Made by a program: the position numbers and the translations under genes
Notes under the pieces: model-generated
The model's database searches: none
What the model was told of the DNA's origin: nothing
The model's input: only the letters and a program-made list of their open reading frames with translations
Shown here: positions 29,103 through 40,796 of the stretch, in pieces
How the letters are laid out: each line of letters starts with the position of its first letter
Numbering within the stretch: position 1 is the stretch's first letter
Source: Vibrio sp. S9_S30
GTDB lineage: Bacteria; Pseudomonadota; Gammaproteobacteria; Enterobacterales; Vibrionaceae
Reading direction: 5' to 3'
Assembly (NCBI RefSeq): GCF_014694455.1
Contig: NZ_JAAUWT010000010.1
Span: 1-64,000, forward strand
Length of the DNA: 64,000 nt

Positions 29103-30314
29103 TTGAAATACTCTTATGTTGCGCGACAACCCATATTTGACCTTGCTCTCCAGACTATGGGTTATGAGCTGCTATTTCGTGATGGTCCGAATAATACGTT
29201 TCCAGACATTGAACCCGAACTGGCAACAAAGCGGTTATTCAGCGATCAGTTTTTGAGCCCAAATCAAAACAATTTGGGTTCAAAAAAAGGGTTTGTCAAT
29301 TTCCCTTATGACAGTTTGATCAATCAAATACCTGCTCTGTTTCCACGTAACTCGATTATTATTGAAGTACTGGAAAACTGTGAACCGACAGATGAGCTTT
29401 ATAAAGCGCTTGAAGACTTATACTTACTTGGCTACAAGATAGCTCTGGATGACTTTATTCCAAGCCCAGAATGGAAGCGTTTCTTGCCTTTGATATGTAT
29501 CATCAAATTTGATATTCGCACAGTCCCTATCAGCAAAGCAGCCTACTTCATTTCAAAACTTAAGAGCACAAATATCCAATTTTTGGCAGAGAAAGTAGAA
29601 ACGTATGAAGAGTTCCAACAAGCAAAAGAGGCTGGGTTTACTTTATTCCAAGGGTACTTTTTTGCTAAACCTGAAATGATACAGCATCGTGCTATTGAGC
29701 CTTCACTGCTCACTGTTGTTCAGTTGTGCAAAGAAATCTCTAGCAACCAAATCAATTATGACGAGATTGAACGCTTGGTCGCAACGGATGTCTCTCTCTC
29801 GTACAAGCTTCTACGTTATGTCAACTCCTCTTCTAGTATTTCGAATGAAATCAAGTCATTCAAACAAGCTCTGGTTTATTTGGGTGAAAATAAACTAAGG
29901 AAATTTGTCTCTTTGGTTGCCGTTTCAATCACGAATGAAGGTAAGCCCAGTACGCTTTATACCTTGTCGATAACCCGAGCTAGGTTCTGCGAATTGTTGG
30001 CATCTCACTGCCAAAATAAGACGAATAAAGGTCTCGCTTTTCTCACTGGCATGTTGTCTTTGCTGGATTCTTTATTAGATCAACCCATGGAAGAAATTCT
30101 CCAATCCATACCTGTTGATAACAAGGTTAAAGATGCTCTGCTAAACCAAAGCGGTGTGTTGGGAGACATTTACTCACTGGTTAAAGCCTTTGAACGTGCT
30201 GATTGGGAAACGGCTATATCCAAGCGAGGCGTTCTTGAATTAAGTGAGGGTTGTGTTGCTGATTGTTACCGCGAAGCGATCAGTTGGTCACAAGAGTTAA
30301 TGGATGTAGATTAA
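29103..30314 (+). CDS. EAL-HDOD domain protein, likely c-di-GMP phosphodiesterase
   Basis: 403-aa protein starting with TTG at 29103 (MKYSYVARQPIFD, the standard start of this family). The N-terminal EAL domain (about 1-195) keeps the key residues: YELLFRDG (EAL position), FVNFPYD (Asn), IIEVLEN (Glu), KIALDDF (Asp pair), KFDI (Lys), AEKVE (Glu) and LFQGYFFAKP (Gln). Catalysis therefore looks possible, although EAL-HDOD proteins vary. The C-terminal HDOD domain (about 200-400) is a signalling or regulatory module. V. cholerae CdgJ, which affects motility, has the same architecture. It appears to be a single gene. Confidence 0.85.
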   Translation: MKYSYVARQPIFDLALQTMGYELLFRDGPNNTFPDIEPELATKRLFSDQFLSPNQNNLGSKKGFVNFPYDSLINQIPALFPRNSIIIEVLENCEPTDELYKALEDLYLLGYKIALDDFIPSPEWKRFLPLICIIKFDIRTVPISKAAYFISKLKSTNIQFLAEKVETYEEFQQAKEAGFTLFQGYFFAKPEMIQHRAIEPSLLTVVQLCKEISSNQINYDEIERLVATDVSLSYKLLRYVNSSSSISNEIKSFKQALVYLGENKLRKFVSLVAVSITNEGKPSTLYTLSITRARFCELLASHCQNKTNKGLAFLTGMLSLLDSLLDQPMEEILQSIPVDNKVKDALLNQSGVLGDIYSLVKAFERADWETAISKRGVLELSEGCVADCYREAISWSQELMDVD

Positions 30315-30452
30315 CGTCTGTTTGCCTCTTATTGCTCTCTACCTTTCACTTTTAAAGCGTGGTAGCCTCCTACCCTGAAATAAATTTAAACTCAGGCTAA
30401 ATTGAAGACACACTTTGGTTTAGCTTACGATGCTTTGTCTGGTAGAAATTCT

Positions 30453-30956
30453 ATGTCTCATTGCCCATGTGGAAACCCCCAACCTTATCAAGATTGCTGT
30501 GAAATCGTGCACTTAAATCACGCTGCTGCTGCTCAGCCCGAGATGTTGATGCGTGCTCGCTATAGCGCACACGTTAAAGGACTGGTGGACTTCGTTGTTA
30601 ACACCTACCATCCATCAAAAAAGGCCAATGAGCAAAGGGAAGACATTGCCAGATCCGTGAACAGCGACTGGTGTAAACTAGATGTGATCAACACCGAAAG
30701 CGGAAGCCATGCCGATGAAGGTTATGTTGAGTTTAAAGCCTACTTCAATGAGGATAACAAGCAGTATTGCTTAGGGGAGCGATCTCGATTCCTGCGGGAA
30801 AATGGCGTGTGGTATTACATTGATGGGATCTTTCCAGAAGAAACACAACCCATGGAAGATCCTAGGCTAAGTCAGCCAGTGACCAACTTGAAAGTTGGAC
30901 GAAACGACCCATGCATTTGTGGCAGTGGTAAAAAATTCAAAAAATGTTGCGGCTAG
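30453..30956 (+). CDS. ychJ: YchJ family SEC-C zinc-binding protein (UPF0225)
   Basis: I start at ATG 30453 ([16 protein letters not shown]), giving 167 aa; the 17 codons before it are not family-like. The protein has SEC-C-type zinc motifs at both ends, CPCG-x-CC at residues 4-16 and [13 protein letters not shown] at the C-terminus. Between them is an NTF2-like/YchJ domain ([23 protein letters not shown]). Exact function unknown. It is a single gene, convergent with the histidine operon, and a hairpin lies between. Confidence 0.9.
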   Translation: MSHCPCGNPQPYQDCCEIVHLNHAAAAQPEMLMRARYSAHVKGLVDFVVNTYHPSKKANEQREDIARSVNSDWCKLDVINTESGSHADEGYVEFKAYFNEDNKQYCLGERSRFLRENGVWYYIDGIFPEETQPMEDPRLSQPVTNLKVGRNDPCICGSGKKFKKCCG

Positions 30957-30991
30957 CTAACACGGTACAGTAGACAAAAAACAAGGATGAA

Positions 30992-31017
30992 AGAAGCCTC
31001 TGAATGAAGAGGCTTCT
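30992..31017. terminator. terminator shared by ychJ and the his operon
   Basis: AGAAGCCTC (30992-31000) pairs with GAGGCTTCT (31009-31017); the minus strand continues with TT and a later T run. Confidence 0.7.
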
Positions 31018-31037
31018 ATAAACAGTAAATTAAAAGA

Positions 31038-31669
31038 CTATTTATGGCGCTCTTTCAGTTTATTGATAACGTCGTTCATTGATAGCCCTTGATCTTGCAG
31101 TAACACCAGCAAGTGATAAATCAGGTCGGCAGACTCACAAACTAGCTCCGCCTTGTCGCCCGACGTCGCCGCAAGCGCAACTTCAACCCCTTCTTCGCCC
31201 ACTTTTTGCGAAATACGCTTGGTGCCACGGGTATATAAGCTGGCAGTGTAGGAAGAGTCTGGATCGGCGTTCTTGCGGGCAGCCAATAACTGCTCAAGCT
31301 GATGAAGCCATACCATTTGAGACTCTTCTTGGGGGTCGCAATCCCAACACGTTGTTGTGCCTTTATGGCAGGTGGGTCCAACAGGCTCAACCTTTACAAG
31401 CAAAGTATCGTTATCGCAATCTAATGAGATGTTTTTCAATGCGAGAACGTTACCCGACGTTTCACCCTTAGTCCACAAACGTTCTTTCGTTCTTGAGAAA
31501 AAAGTGACTTGCCCCGTTTCTCCTGTTTTAGCCAACGCGTCTTGATTCATGTACCCCATCATTAAGACTTGGCTAGACTGAAAATCTTGTACGATGGCTG
31601 GAACTAAACCTTCAACCTTGTCCCAATCGATGCGCTCAGACAGTGCATTGACTTCCGCGGATTCAAAAC

Positions 31670-31673
<4 letters not shown>
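31038..31673 (-). CDS. hisI: bifunctional phosphoribosyl-AMP cyclohydrolase / phosphoribosyl-ATP pyrophosphatase
   Basis: Steps 2 and 3 of histidine synthesis fused in one chain (HisIE). The 211-aa product has the N-terminal cyclohydrolase with [27 protein letters not shown] and the zinc motif CHKGTTTCW (about residues 20-115). The C-terminal pyrophosphatase has [18 protein letters not shown] and [13 protein letters not shown] (about 120-205). It is the last gene of the operon and overlaps hisF by 4 bp, giving translational coupling. Confidence 0.97.
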
Positions 31674-33162
<1,489 letters not shown>

Positions 33163-33173
33163 TTATAGTTCCC

Positions 33174-33788
33174 TTATAAATTCAGAAAGTTTTCAATGAG
33201 CTTAGAGCCGGCTTGAGAAGAACGTTCTGGGTGAAATTGCACACCATAATAGTTACCACTTTGAACCGCTGCGGTGAACGGCCTTCCATAATCACAGTTG
33301 GCAATCGTATAGTCACCCACTGGCATAGCAAAGCTGTGTACGAAATAGAAATACTCACCTTCCTCAATCCCCTTAAATAACGGGTGCCCAGTTTTGGCTG
33401 AAACCGTATTCCACCCCATATGTGGCAAAGGTAAATCGCCGGTTTCCATTAAGGTGACTTCCCCATCACACAATCCTAGACATTCCACCCACTCATTGGC
33501 TTTTTGTCCTTTCTCTTGAGAGGCTTTTCCTAGTAGCTGCATACCTAAACAAATACCGAGCAAAGGTTTCTCAACTTTCTTAACAAGATCAATCAGATCT
33601 CGCTCTCTCAGGTTTTTCATTGCCTCACTTGCGGTTCCAACACCGGGCAAAAACAGCTTATCTGCCGCGAGTACCACATCAGGGTCTTTAGAAATGACGA
33701 CCTCATAGCCCAAGCGTTCAATCGCAAACTTCACAGAGGACACATTGGCGCATCCGGTATCAATAATGACAACTTTTTGTTCTGTCAC
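33174..33788 (-). CDS. hisH: imidazole glycerol phosphate synthase, glutaminase subunit HisH
   Basis: Class I glutamine amidotransferase that feeds ammonia to HisF through the barrel. The 204-aa product has the nucleophile Cys in [12 protein letters not shown] (about residue 78), and the His and Glu of the triad in VQFHPERSS (about 186-188). The oxyanion strand region [10 protein letters not shown], typical of HisH, is present. Spacing is 14 bp from hisB and 11 bp to hisA. Confidence 0.98.
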   Translation of the reverse strand: MTEQKVVIIDTGCANVSSVKFAIERLGYEVVISKDPDVVLAADKLFLPGVGTASEAMKNLRERDLIDLVKKVEKPLLGICLGMQLLGKASQEKGQKANEWVECLGLCDGEVTLMETGDLPLPHMGWNTVSAKTGHPLFKGIEEGEYFYFVHSFAMPVGDYTIANCDYGRPFTAAVQSGNYYGVQFHPERSSQAGSKLIENFLNL

Positions 33789-33802
33789 GTGTCGGTTCCC
33801 CT

Positions 33803-34876
33803 TTAAAGCATGCCTTTGCTGCTTGGTAATTCGTTGCCTTCTACTTTGATGGCTTGGCGAAGTGTGCGACCAAATGATTTGAATAAGCTTTCTACAATAT
33901 GGTGGTCGTTGTCACCTGTAGAAGATAGGTGCAAGGTACACGCCATTGAATCCGCGATTGATCGGAAAAAATGTTCCGCCATTTCTGTTGAAAAGTCACC
34001 CACCATTTCACGGCTAAATTTTGCATCAAAGACTAGGTAGGCTCTGCCAGATAAATCGAGGGCACACTGAGCCAAACATTCGTCCATTGGCAAACTGAAC
34101 CCAAAACGTCCAATACCACGCTTATCACCTAAAGCTTCTTTCAGAGCTTGCCCCAATGCCAGTGCCGTGTCTTCAACGGTGTGGTGATCATCAATGTGCA
34201 AATCCCCTGCAACACTGCACTTCATTTGGAATCCGCCGTGCGTTGCTATCTGGTCAAGCATGTGATCAAAGAAACCTAGGCCGGTTTTGATGTCATTGCC
34301 ACCTTGCTCATCAAGGTTCACGTTTACCTTAATGTCAGTTTCTTTGGTAGTACGAACGACTTCAGCAATGCGCGCTTTTACGGTCAGGTCTTTGACAATC
34401 TGCTTCCAACCCATGGTGTCTGGGTTGTATTGAATTCCTCTAATCGCCATGTTCTCGGCTAATTGAAGATCCGTTTCGCGGTCGCCTATCACCACTGAAC
34501 TTCGAAAGTCCACTTTGCCACCTTGAAGATACTCTTTCACCATACCCAATTGTGGTTTTCGGCAAGAACACTTGTCTTCTTCAAAGTGCGGGCATATCAG
34601 AACGTCGTCAAATTTCACCCCCTGCGATTCAAACATTTCCATCATCATATTATGTGGAGCGTCGAAATCTTCTTGAGGGTAGCTGTCTGTACCGAGCCCA
34701 TCTTGGTTCGTCACCATAACCAATCGATAACCCGCCTCTTGCAATGCCAGTAGGCTAGGAATCACGTACGGTTCGAATTTTAATTTATCGAGACGATCCA
34801 CCTGAAAATCGACGGGTGGTTCAACAATCAACGTACCATCACGATCAATAAATAGAATTTTTTGCTGCTTGCTCAC
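33803..34876 (-). CDS. hisB: bifunctional histidinol-phosphatase / imidazole glycerol phosphate dehydratase
   Basis: Steps 6 and 8 of histidine synthesis in one chain. The 357-aa product has an N-terminal HAD phosphatase ([15 protein letters not shown], Asp nucleophile and proton donor, and the zinc loop [14 protein letters not shown]). The C-terminal dehydratase has the manganese motifs [25 protein letters not shown] and DNDHHIVES. The fused form is typical of enterobacteria and vibrios. It lies 15 bp after hisC. Confidence 0.98.
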   Translation of the reverse strand: MSKQQKILFIDRDGTLIVEPPVDFQVDRLDKLKFEPYVIPSLLALQEAGYRLVMVTNQDGLGTDSYPQEDFDAPHNMMMEMFESQGVKFDDVLICPHFEEDKCSCRKPQLGMVKEYLQGGKVDFRSSVVIGDRETDLQLAENMAIRGIQYNPDTMGWKQIVKDLTVKARIAEVVRTTKETDIKVNVNLDEQGGNDIKTGLGFFDHMLDQIATHGGFQMKCSVAGDLHIDDHHTVEDTALALGQALKEALGDKRGIGRFGFSLPMDECLAQCALDLSGRAYLVFDAKFSREMVGDFSTEMAEHFFRSIADSMACTLHLSSTGDNDHHIVESLFKSFGRTLRQAIKVEGNELPSSKGML

Positions 34877-34891
34877 GACGACTTCCCTTCT

Positions 34892-35944
34892 TTAAGCGAC
34901 ATTTTTAGCTAACTGATTGCGAATAAAAGCGACAACTTTTTCACATTCTTCACGATTTCCAACACTGATGCGTACGCAGTTTTCAATGGGCGAATTTCGC
35001 AAAATGATTCCACTGTCCCACGCAGCTTTGAATATGGCTTCACCATCTTCAAATTTAACGAGCAGGTAGTTCCCCCATCCTTCAAAAACCTCCACCCCTT
35101 CCAACATGCTAAGTCCGACTTGAAGGTAGGCTCGGTTTGCGTTCAAATCTAACGATTGGAATTTCATTCTGGCTAACCCAGCCTCAGAAAGCGCTTGAAT
35201 GGCAATCTCTGCGACCGGAATGGGGACGGGATAAGGTGCGATGACTTTCAACAGCACATTGATCAATTCTTCATTTGCCAATGTGAATCCACAGCGTAGC
35301 CCTGCCAACGCAAACGCTTTAGAAAGCGTACGTAAAATGGCAAGATTAGGATACTGCGCTAAGAGATCCGACGTTGAAGCTTCTGGGCAGAAATCAATAT
35401 ACGCTTCATCCATCACGACGATGGCGCGATCTTTTGTCATTTCAAGCAAAGAAACAATGTCTTCACGTTTGACTAGATTCCCCGTTGGGTTGTTAGGGCT
35501 GCATACGAAAACCAGCTTCACATTCGCTAAATTGTCTTCAATCCCGTTCAGATCCAACTGCCAATCCTGTGTTAATGGGACCGCTTTTCTCTCAACACCA
35601 AAGGTTTCTGCGCTAATGGCATACATACCGTATGTGGGTGGGCAGTAAAGAATGGCATCTTCATTTGGTTCACAGAAAGCACGAATCAATAGTTCAATGC
35701 CTTCATCTGCGCCGCGCGATGTTAAGGTTTGCTCCGGCTTAACACCGGCATAAGCGGCATACGCGTCAATCAGATCTTTGGGTTGACATTCGCTATAGCG
35801 ATTTAAGCGCGCAAAATCCGTTTTGTATTCATTATCGAAAGGCGATTCATTAGCATTGAGCCATACATCTCCCGAGCCGCCAATTTTACGGGCAGAAAGA
35901 TAAGGCGTTAACGTTTGAACCTGCTTACGAGCCAGCTTTTCCAT
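34892..35944 (-). CDS. hisC: histidinol-phosphate aminotransferase
   Basis: PLP-dependent fold-type I aminotransferase of step 7. The frame opens with two Met codons; I choose 35944 ([19 protein letters not shown]), which overlaps the hisD stop by 1 bp, giving 350 aa. Landmarks are LNANESPF near the N-terminus, the PLP-binding Asp and Tyr in [13 protein letters not shown], the Schiff-base lysine in [15 protein letters not shown] (about residue 210) and the C-terminal Arg in CVRISVGN. It sits between hisD and hisB. Confidence 0.98.
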   Translation of the reverse strand: MEKLARKQVQTLTPYLSARKIGGSGDVWLNANESPFDNEYKTDFARLNRYSECQPKDLIDAYAAYAGVKPEQTLTSRGADEGIELLIRAFCEPNEDAILYCPPTYGMYAISAETFGVERKAVPLTQDWQLDLNGIEDNLANVKLVFVCSPNNPTGNLVKREDIVSLLEMTKDRAIVVMDEAYIDFCPEASTSDLLAQYPNLAILRTLSKAFALAGLRCGFTLANEELINVLLKVIAPYPVPIPVAEIAIQALSEAGLARMKFQSLDLNANRAYLQVGLSMLEGVEVFEGWGNYLLVKFEDGEAIFKAAWDSGIILRNSPIENCVRISVGNREECEKVVAFIRNQLAKNVA

Positions 35945-37242
35945 CACAACTCTCCTTCTTGCAATTTTTCTATGCGAATGGTGACGGCACGTTTGTGTGC
36001 GTCAAGCCCTTCGGCCTCCGCCATCGTGACAACGGTTGGGGCCAAAATTTTCAACCCATCCGATGTTAACTCTTGTACGGTCATGCGCTTGGAAAAGTCG
36101 GCTAAACCCAAGCTTGAATAGGTGCGAGTGTATCCATAAGTCGGAAGCACGTGGTTGGTACCTGAGGCATAGTCACCAGCGGACTCTGGCGACCAGTCAC
36201 CCAGAAAAATAGAGCCTGCATTATCGAGCAGAGGAAGCAGTTCACGAGGTTTTTTGGTTTGAACAATCAGATGTTCAGGACCATAAAAGTTCGAAATAGA
36301 GACACATTGCGTTAGAGAATCTGCTATTACAATCAAACTTGAGCCCAAAGCTTGCTCTGCAATGTCCGCACGAGATAGCGCCTTTAGCTGACGCTGAACG
36401 GCATCCGTGACTTTGTCGGCAATGACGGGAGAAGGCGTTACCAGCACCACTTGAGAGTCTGGTCCGTGTTCAGCTTGGCTCAGTAAATCGGCGGCGATAA
36501 ACTCTGGTTCTGCGGTGTCATCGGCGATAACAAGCACTTCTGACGGACCTGCTGGCATGTCGATAGCCGCACCACGAAAATCGTTGCTTACCTGACGCTT
36601 TGCTTCTGTTACGTACGCATTACCTGGTCCGAAAATCTTGTCGACCTTACTTACAGAATCGGTGCCATATGCCATTGCGGCGATCGCTTGACCACCGCCC
36701 ACATTATAGACTTCGTCGATATTACACAGTTGCGCGACATAAAGAATTTCATCCGCAATCGGAGGGGGTGAGCACAATACGACTTTACGACACCCTGCAA
36801 TTTGGGCAGGCACACCTAACATAAGCACAGTAGAGGGTAAAGGCGCACTGCCGCCTGGAATGTATAACCCAACGGTATTAATTGGGCGAGTCACTTGTTC
36901 ACAAACGACGCCTGGCTGAGTCTCTACTTTAATCGGCTGGGATTTTTGAGCTTTATGAAACATAGCGATGTTAGCATACGCTTGCTCTAGAGCTTGTTTC
37001 ATTTCACTAGATAGACGACTTGACGCTGCCTGAATGTCCTGCTTAGACACTCGAACGGAAGCCGGAGTCACACCATCGAATTTTTCAGTCAATTCGATCA
37101 ATGCTGCATCGCCATCTGTTCGTACTTTTTTGATCACATCAGAAACAGCAGCGGTAATATTCGCTCCTGCCGTTATGGCAGGGCGCTCTAAAACAGCGTC
37201 TTGCTGCTCTTCACTTAAGGATTGCCAAACTACGGTTCTCAT
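35944..37242 (-). CDS. hisD: histidinol dehydrogenase
   Basis: Zinc and NAD-dependent enzyme that oxidises histidinol to histidine in two steps. The 432-aa product has the conserved [14 protein letters not shown] loop, [27 protein letters not shown], the zinc/catalytic region [12 protein letters not shown] (Gln and His ligands), and [10 protein letters not shown] with the catalytic Glu-His pair. Length is standard. Four bases separate it from hisG, and hisC begins at its stop. Confidence 0.98.
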   Translation of the reverse strand: MRTVVWQSLSEEQQDAVLERPAITAGANITAAVSDVIKKVRTDGDAALIELTEKFDGVTPASVRVSKQDIQAASSRLSSEMKQALEQAYANIAMFHKAQKSQPIKVETQPGVVCEQVTRPINTVGLYIPGGSAPLPSTVLMLGVPAQIAGCRKVVLCSPPPIADEILYVAQLCNIDEVYNVGGGQAIAAMAYGTDSVSKVDKIFGPGNAYVTEAKRQVSNDFRGAAIDMPAGPSEVLVIADDTAEPEFIAADLLSQAEHGPDSQVVLVTPSPVIADKVTDAVQRQLKALSRADIAEQALGSSLIVIADSLTQCVSISNFYGPEHLIVQTKKPRELLPLLDNAGSIFLGDWSPESAGDYASGTNHVLPTYGYTRTYSSLGLADFSKRMTVQELTSDGLKILAPTVVTMAEAEGLDAHKRAVTIRIEKLQEGEL

Positions 37243-37246
37243 CCCA

Positions 37247-38143
37247 TTACTCCATCATTTTTTCAATTGGCAGTACCAGAATTGAGCTTGCGCCAAGTGC
37301 TTTCAATTGCTCCATCGTTTCCCAGAAAAGATTTTCGGTGCTGACAAGATGTACGGCAACGCGGTTTTTCTCAGCGGACAACGGAAGCACAGTTGGATCT
37401 TCAGCGCCTGGAAGTAAAGCTTTGACTTGCTCTAGCTTATCGGTCGGAGCGTGTAGCATGATGTACTTCGACTCTTTGGCTTGTAGAACCCCTTGCATAC
37501 GCGTCAATAACTTTTCGATCAGAGCGGTTTTGTCAGTATCAAACTCACCTTTGCGTTGAATCAGAGTCGCCTTAGATTTGAAGATAACTTCCACTTCTTT
37601 AAGGCCATTTGCTTCAAGTGTCGCACCTGTCGAAACAAGGTCAGCAATCGCATCAGACAGCCCTGCTCGCGGCGCAACTTCAACAGAACCCGTTAATACA
37701 CAGGCACTGAACTCAACACCTTGTTCATCCATGTAGCTTTTAAGTAGTTGAGGGTACGTTGTTGCAATGCGTCTACCGGCAAGGTCTTGAGGTCCTTTAT
37801 ATTCTTCATCTTTATCAATAGCGATGGATAAGCGACAACCACCAAAATCTAAACGACGAAGCGGGACAAATTCGCATGGTTCTCCTAGTGCTTTTCTGTC
37901 TAAACGTACTTCTTCCAATTCATTTTCGCCAATGAAACCTAAGTCAACAACGCCGTCCATAATAAGACCAGGAATATCGTCGTCTCGCACAAGCAGAAGA
38001 TCGATAGGCATATTTTCGGAGTGAACGACAAGTCTTTCCCCCATAATGTTGAACTTAGCACCACATTTTTTAAGTAGGTCTAGACACTCTTTACTCAAGC
38101 GTCCTTTTTTTTGAATGGCAATTCTTAGGCGTTGTGTTTGCAT
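37247..38143 (-). CDS. hisG: ATP phosphoribosyltransferase (long form)
   Basis: First committed enzyme of histidine synthesis, feedback-inhibited by histidine. The 298-aa product is the long form with a C-terminal ACT-like regulatory domain (about 225-298), so no HisZ partner is needed. Marks include [27 protein letters not shown], and the PRPP-binding loop [25 protein letters not shown] seen near 155-180. It is the first structural gene, about 165 bp after the leader peptide stop, under attenuation control. Confidence 0.98.
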   Translation of the reverse strand: MQTQRLRIAIQKKGRLSKECLDLLKKCGAKFNIMGERLVVHSENMPIDLLLVRDDDIPGLIMDGVVDLGFIGENELEEVRLDRKALGEPCEFVPLRRLDFGGCRLSIAIDKDEEYKGPQDLAGRRIATTYPQLLKSYMDEQGVEFSACVLTGSVEVAPRAGLSDAIADLVSTGATLEANGLKEVEVIFKSKATLIQRKGEFDTDKTALIEKLLTRMQGVLQAKESKYIMLHAPTDKLEQVKALLPGAEDPTVLPLSAEKNRVAVHLVSTENLFWETMEQLKALGASSILVLPIEKMME

Positions 38144-38202
38144 TACGATGTCCCTATGCGAAATTTAGTGAATATTTAATATTTTATAAGCCGTTAAAAA
38201 TG

Positions 38203-38237
38203 AAAAAACCCTCGGGAATTTTCTCTCCCGAGGGTTT
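38203..38237 (-). terminator. his operon attenuator terminator
   Basis: On the minus strand AAACCCTCGGGA (38237-38226) pairs with TCCCGAGGGTTT (38217-38206), followed by a T run (to 38203). It sits between hisL and hisG and is the intrinsic terminator of histidine attenuation. Confidence 0.93.
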
Positions 38238-38262
38238 AAATCTGTATTTTCTGATTCAACCA

Positions 38263-38284
38263 CCGAGAGTTCTGAGCCTCTCGG
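38263..38284 (-). promoter_or_regulatory. his leader secondary hairpin (attenuation arm)
   Basis: CCGAGAG (38263-38269) and CTCTCGG (38278-38284) form a hairpin upstream of the terminator. Its CTCTCGG/CCGAGAG strands share sequence with the terminator arms, so competing folds are possible, as in classic attenuators. Confidence 0.7.
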
Positions 38285-38307
38285 GTATGCGTAAACCTCC
38301 CGAAAGA

Positions 38308-38352
38308 CTAATCAGGATGATGATGATGAATGTTCATTACACTTTTACGCAT
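38308..38352 (-). CDS. hisL: his operon leader peptide
   Basis: Fourteen-residue leader MRKSVMNIHHHHPD, read directly, with a strong AAGGAG site before the ATG. Four consecutive His codons let ribosome stalling report charged tRNA-His levels; E. coli has seven. It is followed by alternative hairpins and the terminator, then hisG. Confidence 0.95.
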   Translation of the reverse strand: MRKSVMNIHHHHPD

Positions 38353-38523
38353 AGTTAGTTTCTCCTTGAGTTAACTCCACACTAACTAAGCTCAAATGGA
38401 TTTGCAAGACTCTATTCAAAAAAAATGACCTTCTCGATAATCATACTTTTTTGCTTGCCCTTAGAAACGGTGAAACAAATGCATCCAGTTGGTTAATAAA
38501 CGACAACGCGGTAGAAAGGAAAA

Positions 38524-38543
38524 GAGCAGGCTTTCACCTGCTC
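38524..38543 (-). terminator. terminator after the antiporter gene
   Basis: On the minus strand GAGCAGG pairs with CCTGCTC (arms 38543-38537 and 38530-38524), followed by TTTTCCTTTC. Confidence 0.85.
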
Positions 38544-38562
38544 ATTGCATAACGTTTATCGC

Positions 38563-40191
38563 TTATACCTTAATGGGACTTTGTCTACGTTTGGAAGCGA
38601 CACTCAAAGCACCGCACACCACAACAAATGTCACACTCGCGGCTGCGAATGAGAATAAAATGGATGATGTCATTCCTAAAACAATAAACCCAACACAAGA
38701 TACCAGCGCAATGGATAGTGCATAAGGCAATTGCGTTGCAACGTGGTCAATGTGATTACAACGGGCACCTGTCGAAGACAATATCGTCGTATCAGAAATG
38801 GGGGAACAGTGATCTCCAAATACAGAACCCGCTAAAACCGCACTCAACATAGGAAGCATCAACGCTAAATCGGTCGCACCAGCCATATCACCCGCGATAG
38901 GTAACATAATGCCAAATGTTCCCCAAGAGGTCCCCGTCGAGAATGCCATCAAACCAGATAGTAAGAATAAAATAACTGGCAGCCAATGAGCACTGATGTT
39001 TCCTTGAACTAAGGATGAAAGGTAAGTTCCTGTTTTCAAGTCGCCTATGACTGAACCAATTGTCCATGCAAAAAACAAAATTAATATTGCACCGAACATT
39101 GAACCCGCACCGACCCATAAAGTTCGAACAATTTGAGAGAACTCAATTTTCTGTCGGAAAACCGTAATCAGTGCTGTCACTAAACCAATGAGACCGCCGT
39201 AGCATAAAGATGTACCCACATCGGTATTTTCAAACGCACCTAACAGATCAAATCCTTTACCTGATTCGGCAAGTGATTCTGCTCCAGTGTATAACATAAA
39301 GAATATTGTCGCTAAAATTAAAGCAACAATTGGCATAATTAAATCAGCAACTCTGCCCTTTTCACTTTCGCTAATATCAAGGTCTTCACTTAATTCATAG
39401 CTAGATTGATTATTAACGTCATCAAATCCCATTCCTTGAGAAGCTTCAATTTCTTTTTTACGCATCGGTCCAACGTCTAACTGGAACCACACCACAGCAA
39501 ACACCATCAGCAATGCAAATACCGCATAAAAATTCATTGGAACCATATTGACATAAGCACTCAACGCAGAAGAATACCCCGTTAGCCCGTGAGTGACTAA
39601 AATACCACCGATAATGGTCATTATATATGCGCCCCAACTAGACACTGGCATTAACACACACATCGGTGCTGCAGTAGAGTCTAGAATATAAGCAAGTTTA
39701 GAACGCGATACATAAAATCGGTCGGTCACTGGGCGAGATATAGCTCCGACGGCTAAGCTATTAAAGTAGTCATCAACAAAAATAAAAACACCTAAAAATG
39801 CAGCAAGTAACTTTGAGCCACGCTTACTTTTTACTCGGCTTTGTGCCCATTCCGCAAATGCTCGAGTACCGCCAGACAATGTCAGCAAAGCTGTTGTCAT
39901 TCCTAATAATAAAAGAAAAGCAACAATACTCATATTCCAGCTATTAAGGCTGCTTTCTTCTGCTTTTACACCATCAACAGTAACTTCATTAGTTTCAATA
40001 ACTACGCTATATACTTTATCCCATATATATTTAATTGAATCAGTAATTGAATAGTCAGTGATCAGTAAACCACCAAGCAAAATGCCCATACCTAATGAGA
40101 TAAGAACTCGGCGGGTAATAATAGCCAGCCCTAAAGCAACAAGCGGTGGCAACAACGAAAGGGGAGATGATGCAAAATCTAATAAATTCAT
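38563..40191 (-). CDS. NhaC-family Na+/H+ antiporter-like transporter
   Basis: 542-aa inner-membrane protein with about 11-13 hydrophobic helices and the NhaC-superfamily look. Marks are a conserved GGTRAFAEWA loop, FIFVDDYFNSLAVGAISRPVTDRF with acidic residues in the membrane, and the second-half FSTGTSWGTFGIMLPIA and SVFGDHCSPISDTTILSS motifs. These two halves correspond to the inverted repeats of the fold. Related proteins exchange Na+ for H+ or carry small metabolites, so substrate is not certain. It is a single gene with palindromes in its upstream region. Confidence 0.85.
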   Translation of the reverse strand: MNLLDFASSPLSLLPPLVALGLAIITRRVLISLGMGILLGGLLITDYSITDSIKYIWDKVYSVVIETNEVTVDGVKAEESSLNSWNMSIVAFLLLLGMTTALLTLSGGTRAFAEWAQSRVKSKRGSKLLAAFLGVFIFVDDYFNSLAVGAISRPVTDRFYVSRSKLAYILDSTAAPMCVLMPVSSWGAYIMTIIGGILVTHGLTGYSSALSAYVNMVPMNFYAVFALLMVFAVVWFQLDVGPMRKKEIEASQGMGFDDVNNQSSYELSEDLDISESEKGRVADLIMPIVALILATIFFMLYTGAESLAESGKGFDLLGAFENTDVGTSLCYGGLIGLVTALITVFRQKIEFSQIVRTLWVGAGSMFGAILILFFAWTIGSVIGDLKTGTYLSSLVQGNISAHWLPVILFLLSGLMAFSTGTSWGTFGIMLPIAGDMAGATDLALMLPMLSAVLAGSVFGDHCSPISDTTILSSTGARCNHIDHVATQLPYALSIALVSCVGFIVLGMTSSILFSFAAASVTFVVVCGALSVASKRRQSPIKV

Positions 40192-40201
40192 GATCTTCAG
40201 A

Positions 40202-40216
40202 AACCAATATTTGGTT
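40202..40216. promoter_or_regulatory. palindrome upstream of the antiporter gene
   Basis: AACCAA-TAT-TTGGTT is a perfect 6+6 inverted repeat 11-25 bp before the antiporter start, overlapping the ribosome-binding zone. It is a candidate operator or mRNA hairpin. Confidence 0.45.
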
Positions 40217-40233
40217 AGAGATCTACTGCAGTT

Positions 40234-40248
40234 GGTATTATATATACC
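40234..40248. promoter_or_regulatory. second palindrome upstream of the antiporter gene
   Basis: GGTAT-TATAT-ATACC, an inverted repeat about 45-55 bp before the antiporter start, near where promoter elements are expected. Confidence 0.35.
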
Positions 40249-40796
40249 TTAAGTTGAACAAGCGAAAGGGAAGTGAACACTTCACCCAACCCCACAGTAG
40301 CGCTCCATAGTTTAACAACAATATAGACTATGGCAGTGTTATACCTATTCGGATATAACCCCAGCATTGAAGCGTGATGGCTTTCAATACTTCGGCAATA
40401 ACGCCTTTCTGTTTCCCTCTTCGGTATCACTCTCTTGAAACATACTGATCGTTACTGCGCCTCTACCTTGGGTGCTGTATTGATTAAAAAACCACCACCC
40501 AAATCAGGTTCGAGTAATTCTACGGATACAAAAGCGTTTTGCAACATATAATTTTAATTTTCAACCGTCTTGATGAAACTTTCGACTAGACTGCGTGTCT
40601 ATATACCATATACTTACACTTTTCTGACATTTAGCGCATTAAATATTGACGTATTCTATCCTGCTAAATAAGTAATTAAATATATTTTTAGAAATGTGTA
40701 TTTGAATTTCGATATATTTGAAATAAAATTATATTGTATTCTCGATTTACACTGTTATTATTGTGTACGTTTACTAAAATAAGAATGGGACTGAAC

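Larger units (their letters stand above)
40192..40796. other. intergenic region between antiporter gene and hns
   Basis: 605 bp with no convincing gene. Next to the antiporter are two palindromes (listed separately). A third, imperfect one, GTTATACC-N5-GGATATAAC, lies at 40338-40359. The part near hns becomes AT-rich and should hold the hns promoter and autoregulatory sites. An open minus-strand frame at 40215-40430 has no ribosome site or family resemblance. Confidence 0.5.

Noticed and set aside
40215..40430. 71-codon minus-strand frame upstream of the antiporter
   Set aside because: No ribosome site, no recognisable family, and it overlaps palindromes and promoter space.
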